Shown: piece after piece, positions 1 to 10,700 of the stretch
Layout of the letters: each line of letters begins with the position of its first letter
How positions within the stretch are numbered: position 1 is the stretch's first letter
Made by a program: the position numbers and the translations under genes
NCBI RefSeq assembly: GCF_013141775.1
Contig: NZ_WHOB01000027.1
Location: 1 to 64,000, forward strand
DNA from: Paenibacillus phytohabitans
GTDB lineage: Bacteria; Bacillota; Bacilli; Paenibacillales; Paenibacillaceae
Direction: 5' to 3'
Length of the DNA stretch: 64,000 nt
Notes under the pieces: model-generated
Database searches by the model: none
What the model was told of the DNA's origin: nothing
The model's input: only the letters and a program-made list of their open reading frames with translations

Positions 1-25
1 CACATCTCGATATAGCAGCACCTAA

Positions 26-42
26 GTTGTATTTCATACAAC
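26..42. repeat. Intergenic dyad TTGTA-N5-TACAA
   Basis: Perfect dyad GTTGTAT-TTC-ATACAAC in the gene-free first 185 bases. The same 5-bp arms with a 5-bp spacer occur in two other intergenic regions (23696-23710 and 35698-35712). I see no gene in 1-185; the rest of that stretch has no recognisable feature. It could be a protein-binding site or a mobile-repeat remnant. Confidence 0.5.
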
Positions 43-185
43 ATTTTGCCGGATTCCGTCTGAGCACCCGCGATGGACCGACCGCTTTGTTGGAATCATC
101 CTCTATACGGGTTATATGCCCCAGCAGAGAAACGGTAACTGCGGCCGATGCGGATACCTGGAATTCCGGCCGCCTGATTCAGTCT

Positions 186-2000
186 TCACAGAAATTGAAA
201 AGTGAATGTTAATGTTCCCTCCGCCCCTGGCTGAAGAACATGGAAGTCCAGACTATGCCACAGTGTCTCCTGGCCATAATGATCCCGGTACACATGCGCG
301 GTAATCTCCGGCCGGACTGCTTCCGGATCATAAGTGACCCCAACACCGTGACCCGCCGCAGTGCCCGGCAGCAGTACGCTGCCCGGGTGAAGAAGCTTGG
401 GTCTGCGCCAGGTTACAAACCGTTCCGTCCAGCTCGCCGGAGCTCCCTCATACCGGTAGGTGTCTGTCAATTCCAGACGTGGCAGCTCCTCTTTGTGCCA
501 GACCAGCGAACGCACCAAGGACTGCAAGCCTGACACCGGATAAGCCTGTGCCATTTCCAGTGTCAGCTCATCCTTCTCCGCCGCCGCAGATGCATGCAGC
601 ACGGCGGTGCTGAACTCCCGGCCGGCACCCTGATACTGGCCGTTGATGATCGGCACCGAATGTCCCTGTGATCCATTGCAGTCATAGCTGTAACGTCCGG
701 CACCGAAATAATCAGCGGTATATTCTCCGCTGCCCAGATCGGAAGCATAGATCTCTCCCCGGCCGCTTAAAATGAAGTGGCCCAGATCATTATGATTGTG
801 CGGCTCATCATTGTGGCCGGCTTTAGCGGCGAACCCGAAGGAGCCTGCTGCCGGCACATGACGCGAGACAATCCAGGCGGCATCCGGAAGATAATAGCTG
901 ACAGCCTCCCAGGCTTCATTTTCCCGGCCCGCTCTGGTCCAGATCAGATTGCGCAAAGCCGGTGCGAAGCGGCTGCAGTGATCTTCAGTGAACGGTGCGC
1001 GCAGAGCGGACGGCGGCCGCAGGACATCCGCATAGGCATCAGCCAGATAATGGGACAAGCCCATATGCACACGTACCTGAGGCACCGAATCCGAGAAATT
1101 GGCGACATGACTTTCGTCGATGAAGCATTTTTGCTGGAAACGGGCAATCTGCGATACCTTCTCCTGCTTGAACCAGTCCAGCCTGCCTCCGGTTCTTGCC
1201 CGGAGCAGATCGCTATAATAAGTGAAATAGCCAAAACCATAATTCCAGTAGCCCAGCCCCTCCAGACAAGCGCCGTCGTCCCCGAAGCCTTCCAGATAAT
1301 AGCTCATGCTGCTCTCTGTCTTCAGCAGAATATCCGTCAGCATGGCCGGTTCCTTCACCAGCAGCAGCGCAGCTGCCCCGATGGAGCCCGCACAGACTGC
1401 CGCCCAGTTATGGCGTGATGTCTCCCAGAAATATGGCCCCTGCTCAAGAAAAGGCCGGAAGATTCTGCGCTCTACCTCATGCCGTATCCGGGACTGGAGC
1501 AGCAGCGGAAGCCGGTCCCCCAGCAGCAGTAATACTTCACTTAAGGTGAATCCCGTCTCGGAGGAGAACAGGTCAATATGCCGGCTGATCTCAGCAGCGT
1601 CATGATCTGCGGGAAGATGGGCCGGAAGACACCAGGTGTACTCATCGCAGATGACCCAGAGGATATCCTCCAGCTTCTCCAGAGCCCCCGTATTATCCGG
1701 CTCCAGCAGGCTTAGGAATGCATAAGTATTCAGTCTTCTTCTCCGTTCGAAATAGACCCGCTCATATTCCAGTCTCGAGCCTGTACGCGCAAAAATAGAA
1801 AATAGTGTATACGTCAGCGCGGATATAGGCTGACCGTCCAGCCTTTCCGCCTCTGCGCGAATCTCGCTAATGTCTGCCTGTAACACGCCGGATGATAACG
1901 CCCGGGTCCAAAACCCAGCGGAATCTCCCTGCGGATAATACAAGCTCCAATCCACCGGCTTCATGTCCTGCACAATACCGGCAAGTTCATGTCTGTTCAT
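186..2000 (-). CDS. Heparinase II/III-like family protein (putative polysaccharide lyase)
   Basis: Protein of 604 residues with an alpha/alpha-toroid-like N-terminal half (about 60-330, Trp/Tyr rich) and a beta-sandwich C-terminal half. The family signature is around residues 392-405, where an AGHNDEPHNHND stretch supplies the His/Asn cluster, followed by a GSQGHS segment. Proteins of this family usually cleave uronic-acid-containing polysaccharides or oligosaccharides by beta-elimination. No signal peptide is visible, so it probably acts in the cytoplasm on imported oligosaccharides. ATG start supported by AAGGAGGAGG eight bases upstream. It lies 78 bp behind the DUF2264 gene on the same strand, so the two are probably cotranscribed and controlled by the divergent AraC regulator. 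The substrate cannot be read from the sequence. Confidence 0.85.
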   Translation of the reverse strand: MNRHELAGIVQDMKPVDWSLYYPQGDSAGFWTRALSSGVLQADISEIRAEAERLDGQPISALTYTLFSIFARTGSRLEYERVYFERRRRLNTYAFLSLLEPDNTGALEKLEDILWVICDEYTWCLPAHLPADHDAAEISRHIDLFSSETGFTLSEVLLLLGDRLPLLLQSRIRHEVERRIFRPFLEQGPYFWETSRHNWAAVCAGSIGAAALLLVKEPAMLTDILLKTESSMSYYLEGFGDDGACLEGLGYWNYGFGYFTYYSDLLRARTGGRLDWFKQEKVSQIARFQQKCFIDESHVANFSDSVPQVRVHMGLSHYLADAYADVLRPPSALRAPFTEDHCSRFAPALRNLIWTRAGRENEAWEAVSYYLPDAAWIVSRHVPAAGSFGFAAKAGHNDEPHNHNDLGHFILSGRGEIYASDLGSGEYTADYFGAGRYSYDCNGSQGHSVPIINGQYQGAGREFSTAVLHASAAAEKDELTLEMAQAYPVSGLQSLVRSLVWHKEELPRLELTDTYRYEGAPASWTERFVTWRRPKLLHPGSVLLPGTAAGHGVGVTYDPEAVRPEITAHVYRDHYGQETLWHSLDFHVLQPGAEGTLTFTFQFL

Positions 2001-2078
2001 GCCCGTTTCCTCCTCCTTATCGGTACTCCATCCTGATTAGTGCCGCACCTCATAATCGTTAAAGCGGCTGAACACCCG

Positions 2079-3221
2079 CTAATCCAGCGCATGATCCCGC
2101 ATGACATTCTCACCGTCTGCTATTCTCAGCGCAGTCCATTTCAGCTCTTCCCCCGACCAAAAGGGATCGGATGGAAGCAGCCCCAGCGGAAGGAATACGG
2201 CAGCGCATAAATAGAGGCTGCCCGTATTGATGTAGCTCTCCGCAAGCTCCGGCTGATAGCCGTAGATCCCCGGCCGCAGCCAGCCGTTCTCATCCAGCGT
2301 ACCCGGAGCATTCATGATCCGCTCTATCACGGCGGTCAAAGCACTGCGTACCTGTGCCGGAGGCAGTGCCTCCTCCAGGAAATGCTGCAGCGCCGCCTGC
2401 GACAGCAGCTGAAAGGCACCGAAGCGGTACACGATCGAGCGTCCGAGGAACGGATAGGTGCCATCCGGGGCAATGCTGCGTTCAAGCACTGAGGCATATC
2501 GCTGTGCCCGTTCCATAATCACCGGCTTAAGTGCAGCATATTGCGCCGATTCCTGTTCAAAGACAGCCACGACATCCACCAGCATCGGCTGGATCACGAA
2601 GCTGTTGTAATAATCCCAGTGAAAATCCTTGCCATCCCCGTAGACACCATCGCCCTTGTACCAGTCCATGAACATATGAACCGCATATCCGACACGCATC
2701 CGGTCATAGTCGGCATCACCCAATATATACAAAGCCGCTTCCACCATTGCACTGAACAGCAGCCAGTTACTGCCGCTTGGAGCCGTCCGGCGCGTCTGCT
2801 TCAGCGCTGTAATTAAATGGCCCTTCACCCGCTCATCCAGCCGGCCTGTAATCGCTTTCGGTGCACGTACCAGCGCGTGGGCCAGGAAGGCTGCATCCAC
2901 CAGCGGCTGGCCTTCCGTCTTGAACTCCATATAGTCAGGCGACTGCGGATCGACAGCTGCACCGATAGCTTCCAGCATCAGCGCGGCATAACGGGCTCTA
3001 AGCTGTTCTTCTTCTCCTTCAAGTCCTTCAAGCTCCAGCCACGGGGCCATCCCGCAGGCCAGTCTCGCAAAAGCTTCCAGATGGGCAAACTGGCTCCGGT
3101 CACTATGAAACTCCGTAGGCAGCTGCTCTTTCAGCTGCCGCTTCGCTAAAGCCTCCAGCACCGGTCCCCCGATCAGCAGCATCGTATCCAGCCAGTATTT
3201 TCGCTGTTCCTTACCCTTCAT
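2079..3221 (-). CDS. DUF2264 domain-containing protein
   Basis: About 380 residues covering a whole DUF2264 domain: an N-terminal YWLDTMLLIGGPVLEAL segment and aromatic-rich helical repeats such as FHWDYYNSFVIQPMLVD. DUF2264 proteins are predicted alpha/alpha-barrel glycan-active enzymes, often encoded beside heparinase-like or rhamnogalacturonan genes; the reaction is not established to my knowledge. I chose the ATG at 3221 because AAGGGTGG lies eight bases upstream; a GTG twelve bases earlier (3233) would sit directly on the Shine-Dalgarno. First gene of a probable two-gene operon with the heparinase-like gene. No signal peptide, so cytoplasmic. Confidence 0.82.
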   Translation of the reverse strand: MKGKEQRKYWLDTMLLIGGPVLEALAKRQLKEQLPTEFHSDRSQFAHLEAFARLACGMAPWLELEGLEGEEEQLRARYAALMLEAIGAAVDPQSPDYMEFKTEGQPLVDAAFLAHALVRAPKAITGRLDERVKGHLITALKQTRRTAPSGSNWLLFSAMVEAALYILGDADYDRMRVGYAVHMFMDWYKGDGVYGDGKDFHWDYYNSFVIQPMLVDVVAVFEQESAQYAALKPVIMERAQRYASVLERSIAPDGTYPFLGRSIVYRFGAFQLLSQAALQHFLEEALPPAQVRSALTAVIERIMNAPGTLDENGWLRPGIYGYQPELAESYINTGSLYLCAAVFLPLGLLPSDPFWSGEELKWTALRIADGENVMRDHALD

Positions 3222-3342
3222 TAACAATTCCACCCTTTCAGGTATTCTTCTTCTCTAGTGTAGTGTGGTATTATTGCAATGTCTTTGCGAATAATGATGT
3301 TTTATTGCGTTTGTTGCGATCAATCTGAAAGGGGCAATGACT
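3222..3342. promoter_or_regulatory. Divergent promoter region with repeated TTGCGA-like motifs
   Basis: Short AT-rich region between the DUF2264 gene (minus) and the AraC gene (plus). It holds ATTATTGCAA and TTTGCGAATAAT as an imperfect inverted repeat (about 3269-3294), then further TTGCG copies toward 3320. These are candidate AraC-binding direct repeats. The AraC Shine-Dalgarno AAAGGGG is at 3328-3334. No promoter hexamers assigned with confidence. Confidence 0.35.
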
Positions 3343-4179
3343 ATGAAACATGCCCGTTATCATCAAACATTCAACGGCGATATTCTGGCCGGTATCGGCA
3401 ATTCCCCAATCTCACCGACAAGGGATTTCCATATTCATGACCACTACGAAATCTTCCTGTTTCTCGGCGGGAGTGTGAACGGATTCGTCGACCAATACAG
3501 CTATCCGCTGGAGCGGGGCAATGTGCTCCTGTTCAACAATCACGAGATTCACAAAATCATCAATTTGTCCCCGGAGCCTTACGAACGGTTGACGATTCAT
3601 TTCAAGGCGCCGCTTATCTATCCTTTCTGCACAGCCACTACCAATCTGCTCGCCTGTTTCCAGAACCGTCAGCCCGGTGAGCATAATCTGGCCCGCATGG
3701 ATGAACCGCTGCTTACCGAGTATATGACTCTAGCTTCACTTCTGATTGCGGCACTGGAGAGTGAGCAATACGGCAGCGAGGTACTGGCTCTGACGTACCT
3801 GATTCAGATCCTGGTAATCGTCAATGAGCTGTACAGCCGGACCCGTTCCGCCGTGCCCAGCATTATTTCTTCGCATATACAATTAGCCATGAGTTATATC
3901 GACAACCACCTGCATCTCAATCTGTCCCTGGAGCATATAGCCGGAGAACTGAACGTCAATAAATACTATCTGAGCCACCTTTTCAAGCAGCAGACCGGAG
4001 GAACCATATACCGTTATGTCCTGCTCAAAAAAATCGCCTTATCCAAGCAGCTCTTGGCCGCCGGAAACTCCGTATCCGATACCTGCTACCTGTCCGGCTT
4101 CAATGACTATGCCAACTTCATCCGCACCTTTAAGAACATCACAGGCATCCCCCCCGGTAAATATGGTAAAAAAAGCTGA
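3343..4179 (+). CDS. AraC family transcriptional regulator (cupin-HTH)
   Basis: About 278 residues. The N-terminal half is a cupin-like sensing domain: FHIHDHYEIFLFLGG, then a RGNVLLFNNHEIHKI motif. The C-terminal 100 residues form the double helix-turn-helix, with LSLEHIAGELNVNKYYLSHLF as first HTH and a GFNDYANFIRTFKNITG second HTH. This is the standard layout of regulators of glycan-use operons. The start at 3343 has AAAGGGG eight bases upstream; an in-frame ATG at 3337 is too close to it. Transcribed away from the DUF2264/heparinase pair, which it probably controls in response to a sugar product. The ligand is unknown. Confidence 0.88.
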   Translation: MKHARYHQTFNGDILAGIGNSPISPTRDFHIHDHYEIFLFLGGSVNGFVDQYSYPLERGNVLLFNNHEIHKIINLSPEPYERLTIHFKAPLIYPFCTATTNLLACFQNRQPGEHNLARMDEPLLTEYMTLASLLIAALESEQYGSEVLALTYLIQILVIVNELYSRTRSAVPSIISSHIQLAMSYIDNHLHLNLSLEHIAGELNVNKYYLSHLFKQQTGGTIYRYVLLKKIALSKQLLAAGNSVSDTCYLSGFNDYANFIRTFKNITGIPPGKYGKKS

Positions 4180-4221
4180 GGTCCCCTTATGACGAGCACT
4201 CTATTGAACTAAGGGTACGCT

Positions 4222-4612
4222 GGCTGGCGGAATTAGTGGGATTTATCCCTCTGATTTCCCCGTTCTGCCCACTTCTGGCGGAATTAGTGGGATTTATCCC
4301 TCTGATTTCCCCGTTCTGCCTACTTCCGGTGGATTTAGTGGGATTTATCCCTTTCATTTCCTCGTTCCGCCCACTTCCGGTGGATTTAGTGGGATTTATC
4401 CCTCTAATATCCTCATCCTGCCTACTTCCGGTGGATTTAGTGGGATTTATCCCTCTAATTTCCTCGTTCTGCCCACTTCCGGTGGATTTAGTGGGATTTA
4501 TCCCTCTAATTTCCTCGTTCTGCCCACTTCCGGTGGATTTAGTGGGATTTATCCCTCTAATATCCTCATTTCCGGCCAACCAGGCCGAATCTGATGGATT
4601 TATCCCTCTAAT
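4222..4612. repeat. 51-bp tandem repeat array, 8 units
   Basis: The core GGGATTTATCCC recurs at 4238, 4289, 4340, 4391, 4442, 4493, 4544 and, as TGGATTTATCCC, at 4595: an exact 51-bp period. Each unit carries this self-complementary core and a CCACTTCCGGTGGATTTAG segment. Since 51 is a multiple of three, long frames stay open on both strands (17-residue repeats), but neither has a convincing start or known homology. I treat the array as non-coding. It fills the gap between the AraC stop and the terminator of the giant SLH gene. Confidence 0.85.
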
Positions 4613-4658
4613 CCTACGGGTGTCTAGAAATTGAGGGCAAATTTCACATTCGTATAAA

Positions 4659-4692
4659 AACCTGACAGCCCGCTTCTCGCAGCTGCCAGGTT
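4659..4692 (-). terminator. Rho-independent terminator of the SLH glycosidase gene
   Basis: Read on the minus strand, AACCTGGCAG pairs with CTGTCAGGTT (one wobble/mismatch) and is followed by a run of Ts. It lies 14 bases beyond the stop codon of the gene ending at 4706. Confidence 0.8.
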
Positions 4693-4705
4693 CTTTGAAT
4701 ACCTC

Positions 4706-7700
4706 TTACAAATGTCCCAGCAGATTAGCGATGACTTGCGCACTCTCGGCCCGGGTCATGCTCTCCTGCGGAGCGAATTGCTGATTGCCGCGGCCCTTGA
4801 TCAGCCCCGCCTGTCCGGCGATGCCGGCTGCGTTCTTCGCCCAGTCATGAATCAGGGAGTAGTCACTGAACGCTCCTGCAGCTATATCCTGGCTTGCATT
4901 GCTTGCATTGCTTGCATTGCTTGCATTACTTGCCTGGCTTCCCTGCAAATACTCATAAGCGCGGACGATCATGACCGCCATTTCCTCACGGGTAATGCGC
5001 TCATCCGGAGCGAAGGCATCCTTGCTGCGTCCGAGTACGATCCCCGCTTCATTTACAGCCGCAACAGCTCCGGCATACCAGGACTTGGAATCCACATCAG
5101 CAAATGCCGGTGTGCTTCCCGCCTTAAGGCCAAGCGCACGTGTAATCATAGCGGCGAATTGCACCCTGGTTACTTCACCTTGCGGATTGAATGCTGTAGC
5201 CGAAATGCCCTCGATAATATGCTTCGCAGCCATGGACTTAATAACACTGTTCGCCCAGTTACTGCTGCTGACATCCGCGAAGCTCTTGTCATACTCCAGC
5301 ACGGCATACTGGCTGAAATGCTGTACATCGGCGGTAAATTTACCGTCAGCCAGTGTTCCGCCCATGTATTCAAGGGCACCGCTGGCAGCAATATAGTAGA
5401 CGCCGAGCAAGCTGCGGTTCGCATTAGGATCTACAGTGAATGTAAGGGTCAGCGGCTTGTCAAAAGCGGTTACCGGCACGGCCGTGCCGTCCGCAGCAAC
5501 TACCTCCAGGCTGAAGCTGATTACATCACTTGCCGCCGATAGCTGAACAGAACTGTTGACAGCCGGATTGTTCATCAGCTGCTCCGCAGCAGCCTTCGCA
5601 GTTTTCACGGCTGAAAGCTTAATTCTCGCCCCCTCCGGTTGTCCTCCTACACCCGCAACCTTCTCCTGAATGCTCTTCAGCACTTCCGGAGTCAGATCGA
5701 CTGCAACCGTATTCCAGGCGAGACGCAGGGTATTCTCTCCTATAATTCCCGGCAATCCTGCCGGAAGCAGCACGGATTCTGTAGCATCACTGAGCTGAAC
5801 CGTAATTGTCCCGCCAGCCGGAGCCGCGAAATCACCAGGGGCAAGAACCTTCTCGGTCTGCGGCTGCGGCGCCGGTGACGGCGTAGCCGCTGGTGTTGGT
5901 GCTACCGTAGACACTGGCGCATCCGTAGGGGCCGGTGTTGCCGTTGGTGCAGTTGTCGGCTCCGGTTCCGGCGTCGGCGTAGGTGTTGGTGTCACCGGCG
6001 GCTGTTCTGCTTCGCCTACAGTCACCGTCCGGGTCACTTGGGCAGCGGCGTTGCCTGCTGTATCCGTCACATTATAATGGTACAAATAGGTGCCAGCTGC
6101 CGATGTATCCAGCGTTAATACTGACTCCCCATCCTTCGTAATCGTCGCCGCGATGCGCTCCGTAATGTCTCCGTCGCGGTCATCTGCCGCAGTAGCTCCG
6201 GCATCGGTATAGCTTGCGCCATTCTCCAGTTGAACGGATGCTTCCCCAAGCAGGGTTATCACCGGCTTCGTTACATCCGGATTAATGGCAACCACTACGG
6301 TTCTTCTTACTTCCTCCGCTGCATTCCCTGCGGTATCACTGACATTATAATGGAAGGTATAAATATCCTCTACCGCCGTATCCAGCTCTGTCAGGCCATA
6401 TACTTCACTGGTCACTGTTGTGACGATACGGCCAGTTATATCGCCGTCCTGATCATCAACAGCCGTAGCTCCGGCATCCGTATATTCCGAGCCAACCGGC
6501 AGATTAACTGTTGCCTCGCCATTCAGGGTAATCACCGGCAGAACCGTATCCGGTACCGGCAGCGTAATTGCTCCGCTGGCCGAGCTATCCGCCTTCGCCT
6601 CTCCCTTGCTCAGCGTAACCGAGAAGGTGAAGCTGCCATCCGTGTCGTCTGTTGCTTCCTGGAACGGAGACAGGATGATGTCACCCATGGTAACCCCGGT
6701 TTCACTGAAGCCGGGCAAACCGCCGATGATCTGCTGCAGCCAGGTCAGAACAGCTTCTTCGCTGTTTGCCGTTTCCTTCCCTACATTGTAAGCTGCACCT
6801 TCAATAATACTCTTGGCCTCATTGACTGCCTGCTCATTGGCAACGCTGACCTTGTCTCTAGCTACAGCTACATAGCTGATTACCGCAGCCTGACTGAACG
6901 TATTGTACACTGAATAGGTCACGGTACCGTTCACCGGCAGCGTGAAGTCATGATTGACTGCGGTACCCGCAGGACCTGCAACCAGGCCGGTACGAACCTT
7001 TTCAGATACGGCTTTTCCTTCTGCATCAGCATAACTCAGTGTAATATCCATCGTCCGGCTGCTGTTGTTCCACCAGTCCAGATGATAGGACGTAATCGTA
7101 TATTTGCCTGCATTCAGAGGCAGCCTGTAGACCAGAGGTGTATTCTTCGTATTCAAGCTGTATACCCCAGTCTGGGCTTTGTCTGTAGCAACTACTGCTC
7201 CGCCAAGTCCCTTTGGACTGTAGTTTGCCGTAATATTGGTATGTCCCCAGACCGTCTCCCCTGTCGACAACTGATCCGCCTTGTCATTCAGCAGGCTGTC
7301 CCCGACGAAATTCTTGATGGTTGTAAATGGCGGTGTTACCCCGTCAGCGGAGACACCAGGGTCCAGGAAGTATACGAGGCCAGCAGGTACCACTTCCACA
7401 TATGCTGTTGTCTTCAAATTTCCGAAAGTACCAGTTACAGCTACCCGCTCATATGGAGTGTCGAAGCTGACTGCGTCTACATTCCATTTCACAGCCACCT
7501 GCACCTTGCTGCCGTCAGCGCGCGTTGCTTCCAGCTTGGCCGGCAGGTTAGGCTTCTTCCCGGCATAAGCAGCTGTATCCTGAGGAGCGGCAAGTTCTCG
7601 CACATCGCCTACAATCAGCCCGATATAGGCAGAGGTCAAACGCGCTTCAAGCTGCGCGGCCCCTTCCTGATCCAATCTGTACAACACAGGATTATTCAGT

Positions 7701-10700
7701 GCTGCCTCAGCTGCACCTAGCGCATCTGAGAATAACTTCCAGTCACTCTCTGGGAATTCATCCTGCCGGGTGATTTCCTGCGCGTCCTTCACGGCCTGCT
7801 GAAGCGCAGCAGTGTTCACGTTACCTGCAGCTCCGCCGGCGATAACCCCCACAGAATCCACAGCTAATGTCCCGCTCAGCACCTTGATCTGGACCGTGTG
7901 CTCTCCGTATTCCAGCCCGCGGAGCATGAAGGTCTGGTACAGCTCCTTCGATGCCGCAGCAGCGCCCGAGAGCACTACAGTCCGGCCGTCCACGCTCGCT
8001 TCCAGCTTGGCTGAGCCGTCGTTCTGGCCCAGAATATCGAGTCCGGTGCCGGTAAACGTGTATTTCAGCACCGCACCCGCAGCCTGACTGGTGGAAAGGG
8101 AACGCTGGTACACATACATCCCTTTGCCATTCTCATGGGCCCATGCACCCTCGTAAACCAGCTTGGATTGCGGAACCGCAGCCAGATCGTGCATCTCCAG
8201 ATTATCCAGCAGCTCTGAATAATAAGGAGTATAGCCGTCTACCTTCTCCACCTTCAGATTGTCGAAGCGGACATGATAGAAGCCGCTGGCCAGCTGTAAG
8301 CGTCCCGACAGCTTCGGATTCGGGTCGGTATAGGTTGTAAGCTCAACATGATCCAGATAGGCAGTGATTCTATCACCTGCAACCTGAAGAGCAATGTTAT
8401 GCCATGCGTCATGTGCGGTGTCGTAACCCTCAAGCTTCACACCGCCGGTGCCTGTAGCGGCATTGCCGCTGGCGACAACAGTACCGCTGGACAGCAGCTG
8501 CCAGCCGCCGTCGAACCAGAACTTCAGCGCATATGGCGTTCCGTTTAGCGTCTGTGACCCGCCCTGATAGCGGGCTCCGACTGCTGCGTAATTGTTGCCG
8601 CTGTAAGTGCTGTTCTGCTCAAAAGACACATCGGCACTGACCTTATAGTTGGTCCAGCGGTTATCCCCGATTGCTGTGACCGGGTCTCCGCCGTTCCAGG
8701 CACCGCCAACGCCTGTAGTAATCTGGTCCAGCTGCTGGCGCAGGACATAATTATCCGTATCGCCGATACGATACCCCTCGAAGGCACCGTTAAGGTCCTG
8801 GGTATAACGCGGAATGACGCTCTGCTCACCGCCGCGGGAGCTGACATAGCTCTGCTCGCCGGCAATCACTCCGTCTTTGCCAATGACGGGAACGGTTTTG
8901 CTGCCGTAATTGAAGTCATCTGCATACAGAATTCCGTCTTCCGTATTCTGCACGGAACCTGTTGCATCGGTATCCAGCACTGTACGCTCTCCCTCAACCG
9001 GAAGCGGTGCTGGCGACTCCGCTGTGGCGTGGTTATCCAGCGTGCTTACAGTTACAATCGAGAACGGCTTCACTCTCACCGTGTATACACCGCTGCCGTC
9101 TGCAGCCGCATCGCCTAGATATTTCATATAATTGCTGTTAAAAGCCTGACCCTCATCAGCTGCACGGGTCTCCCATACTTCTAGGGAAGGGTTTCCTGTA
9201 TAGCCCATGTTCACCGCCTGAAGCTTGTAGATCTTCTCATACTCGCTGTCATTGATGATGACTGTCGAGAAATCCTGCTTGCCCGGAGCAGCAAGTGTCA
9301 TGTAGCTCGGAGTCCCGTTCCGTCCGCTGACCGGGTTCGTGCCGGATGCTCCGGTGTAGCTGGCCTTGGGCACCGCTCTCCAGACTCCTGCTGTATTATC
9401 CCCATTCTCCCAGCCCGTCTTGGCAAAACCGTTGAAATGCTGGAGAATAACCAGCCCTGCGTCATAGTGTATGAAGCCCGACCACGGGTCCCGCGCGCTG
9501 ACCAGCTCCTTGAAGGAATACTGTCCGCCTTCATAGAAAGAGCCGATCGCCGGTTGGTAGATGAAGTGTGTCCGGCGGGAATTTACGAAGCCTTTAATGA
9601 TGGTATTGCCCATCTCCAGCGGACCGCCGGTGCCGCCGATCCCCGTTCCGGCCGCTGACGGGTCCTTCATATTGTTGTTCGGGCGGAATGCCGAGTTGCT
9701 GAAGGTTGCCTGCGCCTCACTGTTCCAGATTTCCTTGTCGAATTCTTCGGCAAGCCGTTTGAAGTTGCCTTTGCTGTCATCATCGGTGTTGTAATGATAT
9801 CCGGCGGCCGTTACCGCCTCCCGCAGCGAAAGATCGCTGACCATAGCATCGCCGAAGGTGCCGATTCCGACCTCGTCGGAGATAATGAGCTTGATGTTGT
9901 GATACAGAGCCTCTTCCTCAGTGCTCTCGAAGCCTAGAGTATCCGCTTTAACCTTGGCGCTGTATTGCTTGATCCAGTTCAAATCTGATGCATGCTCATT
10001 GACATCGGGATTGACGTAATCGACCATATAACCGTATTCACGGTAAGCGGCCAGAATCGTATTTTTGTACCAGGTATATATTTTGTCGTTGTTATTATTG
10101 GCCCAGGCCGGAGCATTCCAGCGCAGGAAGCTTACCTTAACCGCAGGATTGATGGCCTTGGCATCGGCCGCAAGCTGGAAGCCGGGATGCCGGGTAACAT
10201 TGGCCTCTTCATTCTCCGTACGCATCGTCGAAGGGTCGGGACCTGTAGAGTTGTTGCGGTCATTTCCCATTTCAATCTTGACATGGTCGATCAGCGGACG
10301 GTCGCCGCCGAACATGACCTGCAGCAGCTGCGCATAAGCCTCTGGCTGCTCAGACTTATAGTCCATCAGCAAGGCGCTGGTACTGTTGCCGCTCAGCACG
10401 CCGAAGCCTTTGAACGTCAGGCCGTTAACATTGTCTTCCTTAATATCGTTGCCGTCGAGCAGAACTTTGACCGTAGAGGCTGCGGTCTGCCGGGCATCAT
10501 CAAGCTCTTGCTTGATCGCACCTTCGGCAACAGCGAACCAGCTCAGGATCGGCTTCTCACCGGATACAGAAGCATAGGTCAAGGTCATAGGAATGCTAAC
10601 ATCAATATCTGCGGGAATCGAGAATTCACCGGAAATAAGCTGCGTTGTTTGGGTATTGAACTGTGTAAACGGGATCGTGCGGGCTTCTCCGGCGCTGTTC

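Noticed and set aside
27..212. 61-residue frame at the left edge
   Set aside because: Runs over the heparinase 3' end and a dyad element; no ribosome site.
4222..4612. 51-bp array as a CRISPR
   Set aside because: Units are contiguous tandem copies without unique spacers, and no cas genes are nearby.
4236..4634. Open frame of 132 residues on the plus strand (and one on minus) across the 51-bp array as a repeat protein gene
   Set aside because: Openness follows from the unit length being divisible by three; no ribosome site, no known homology, hydrophobic low-complexity product.
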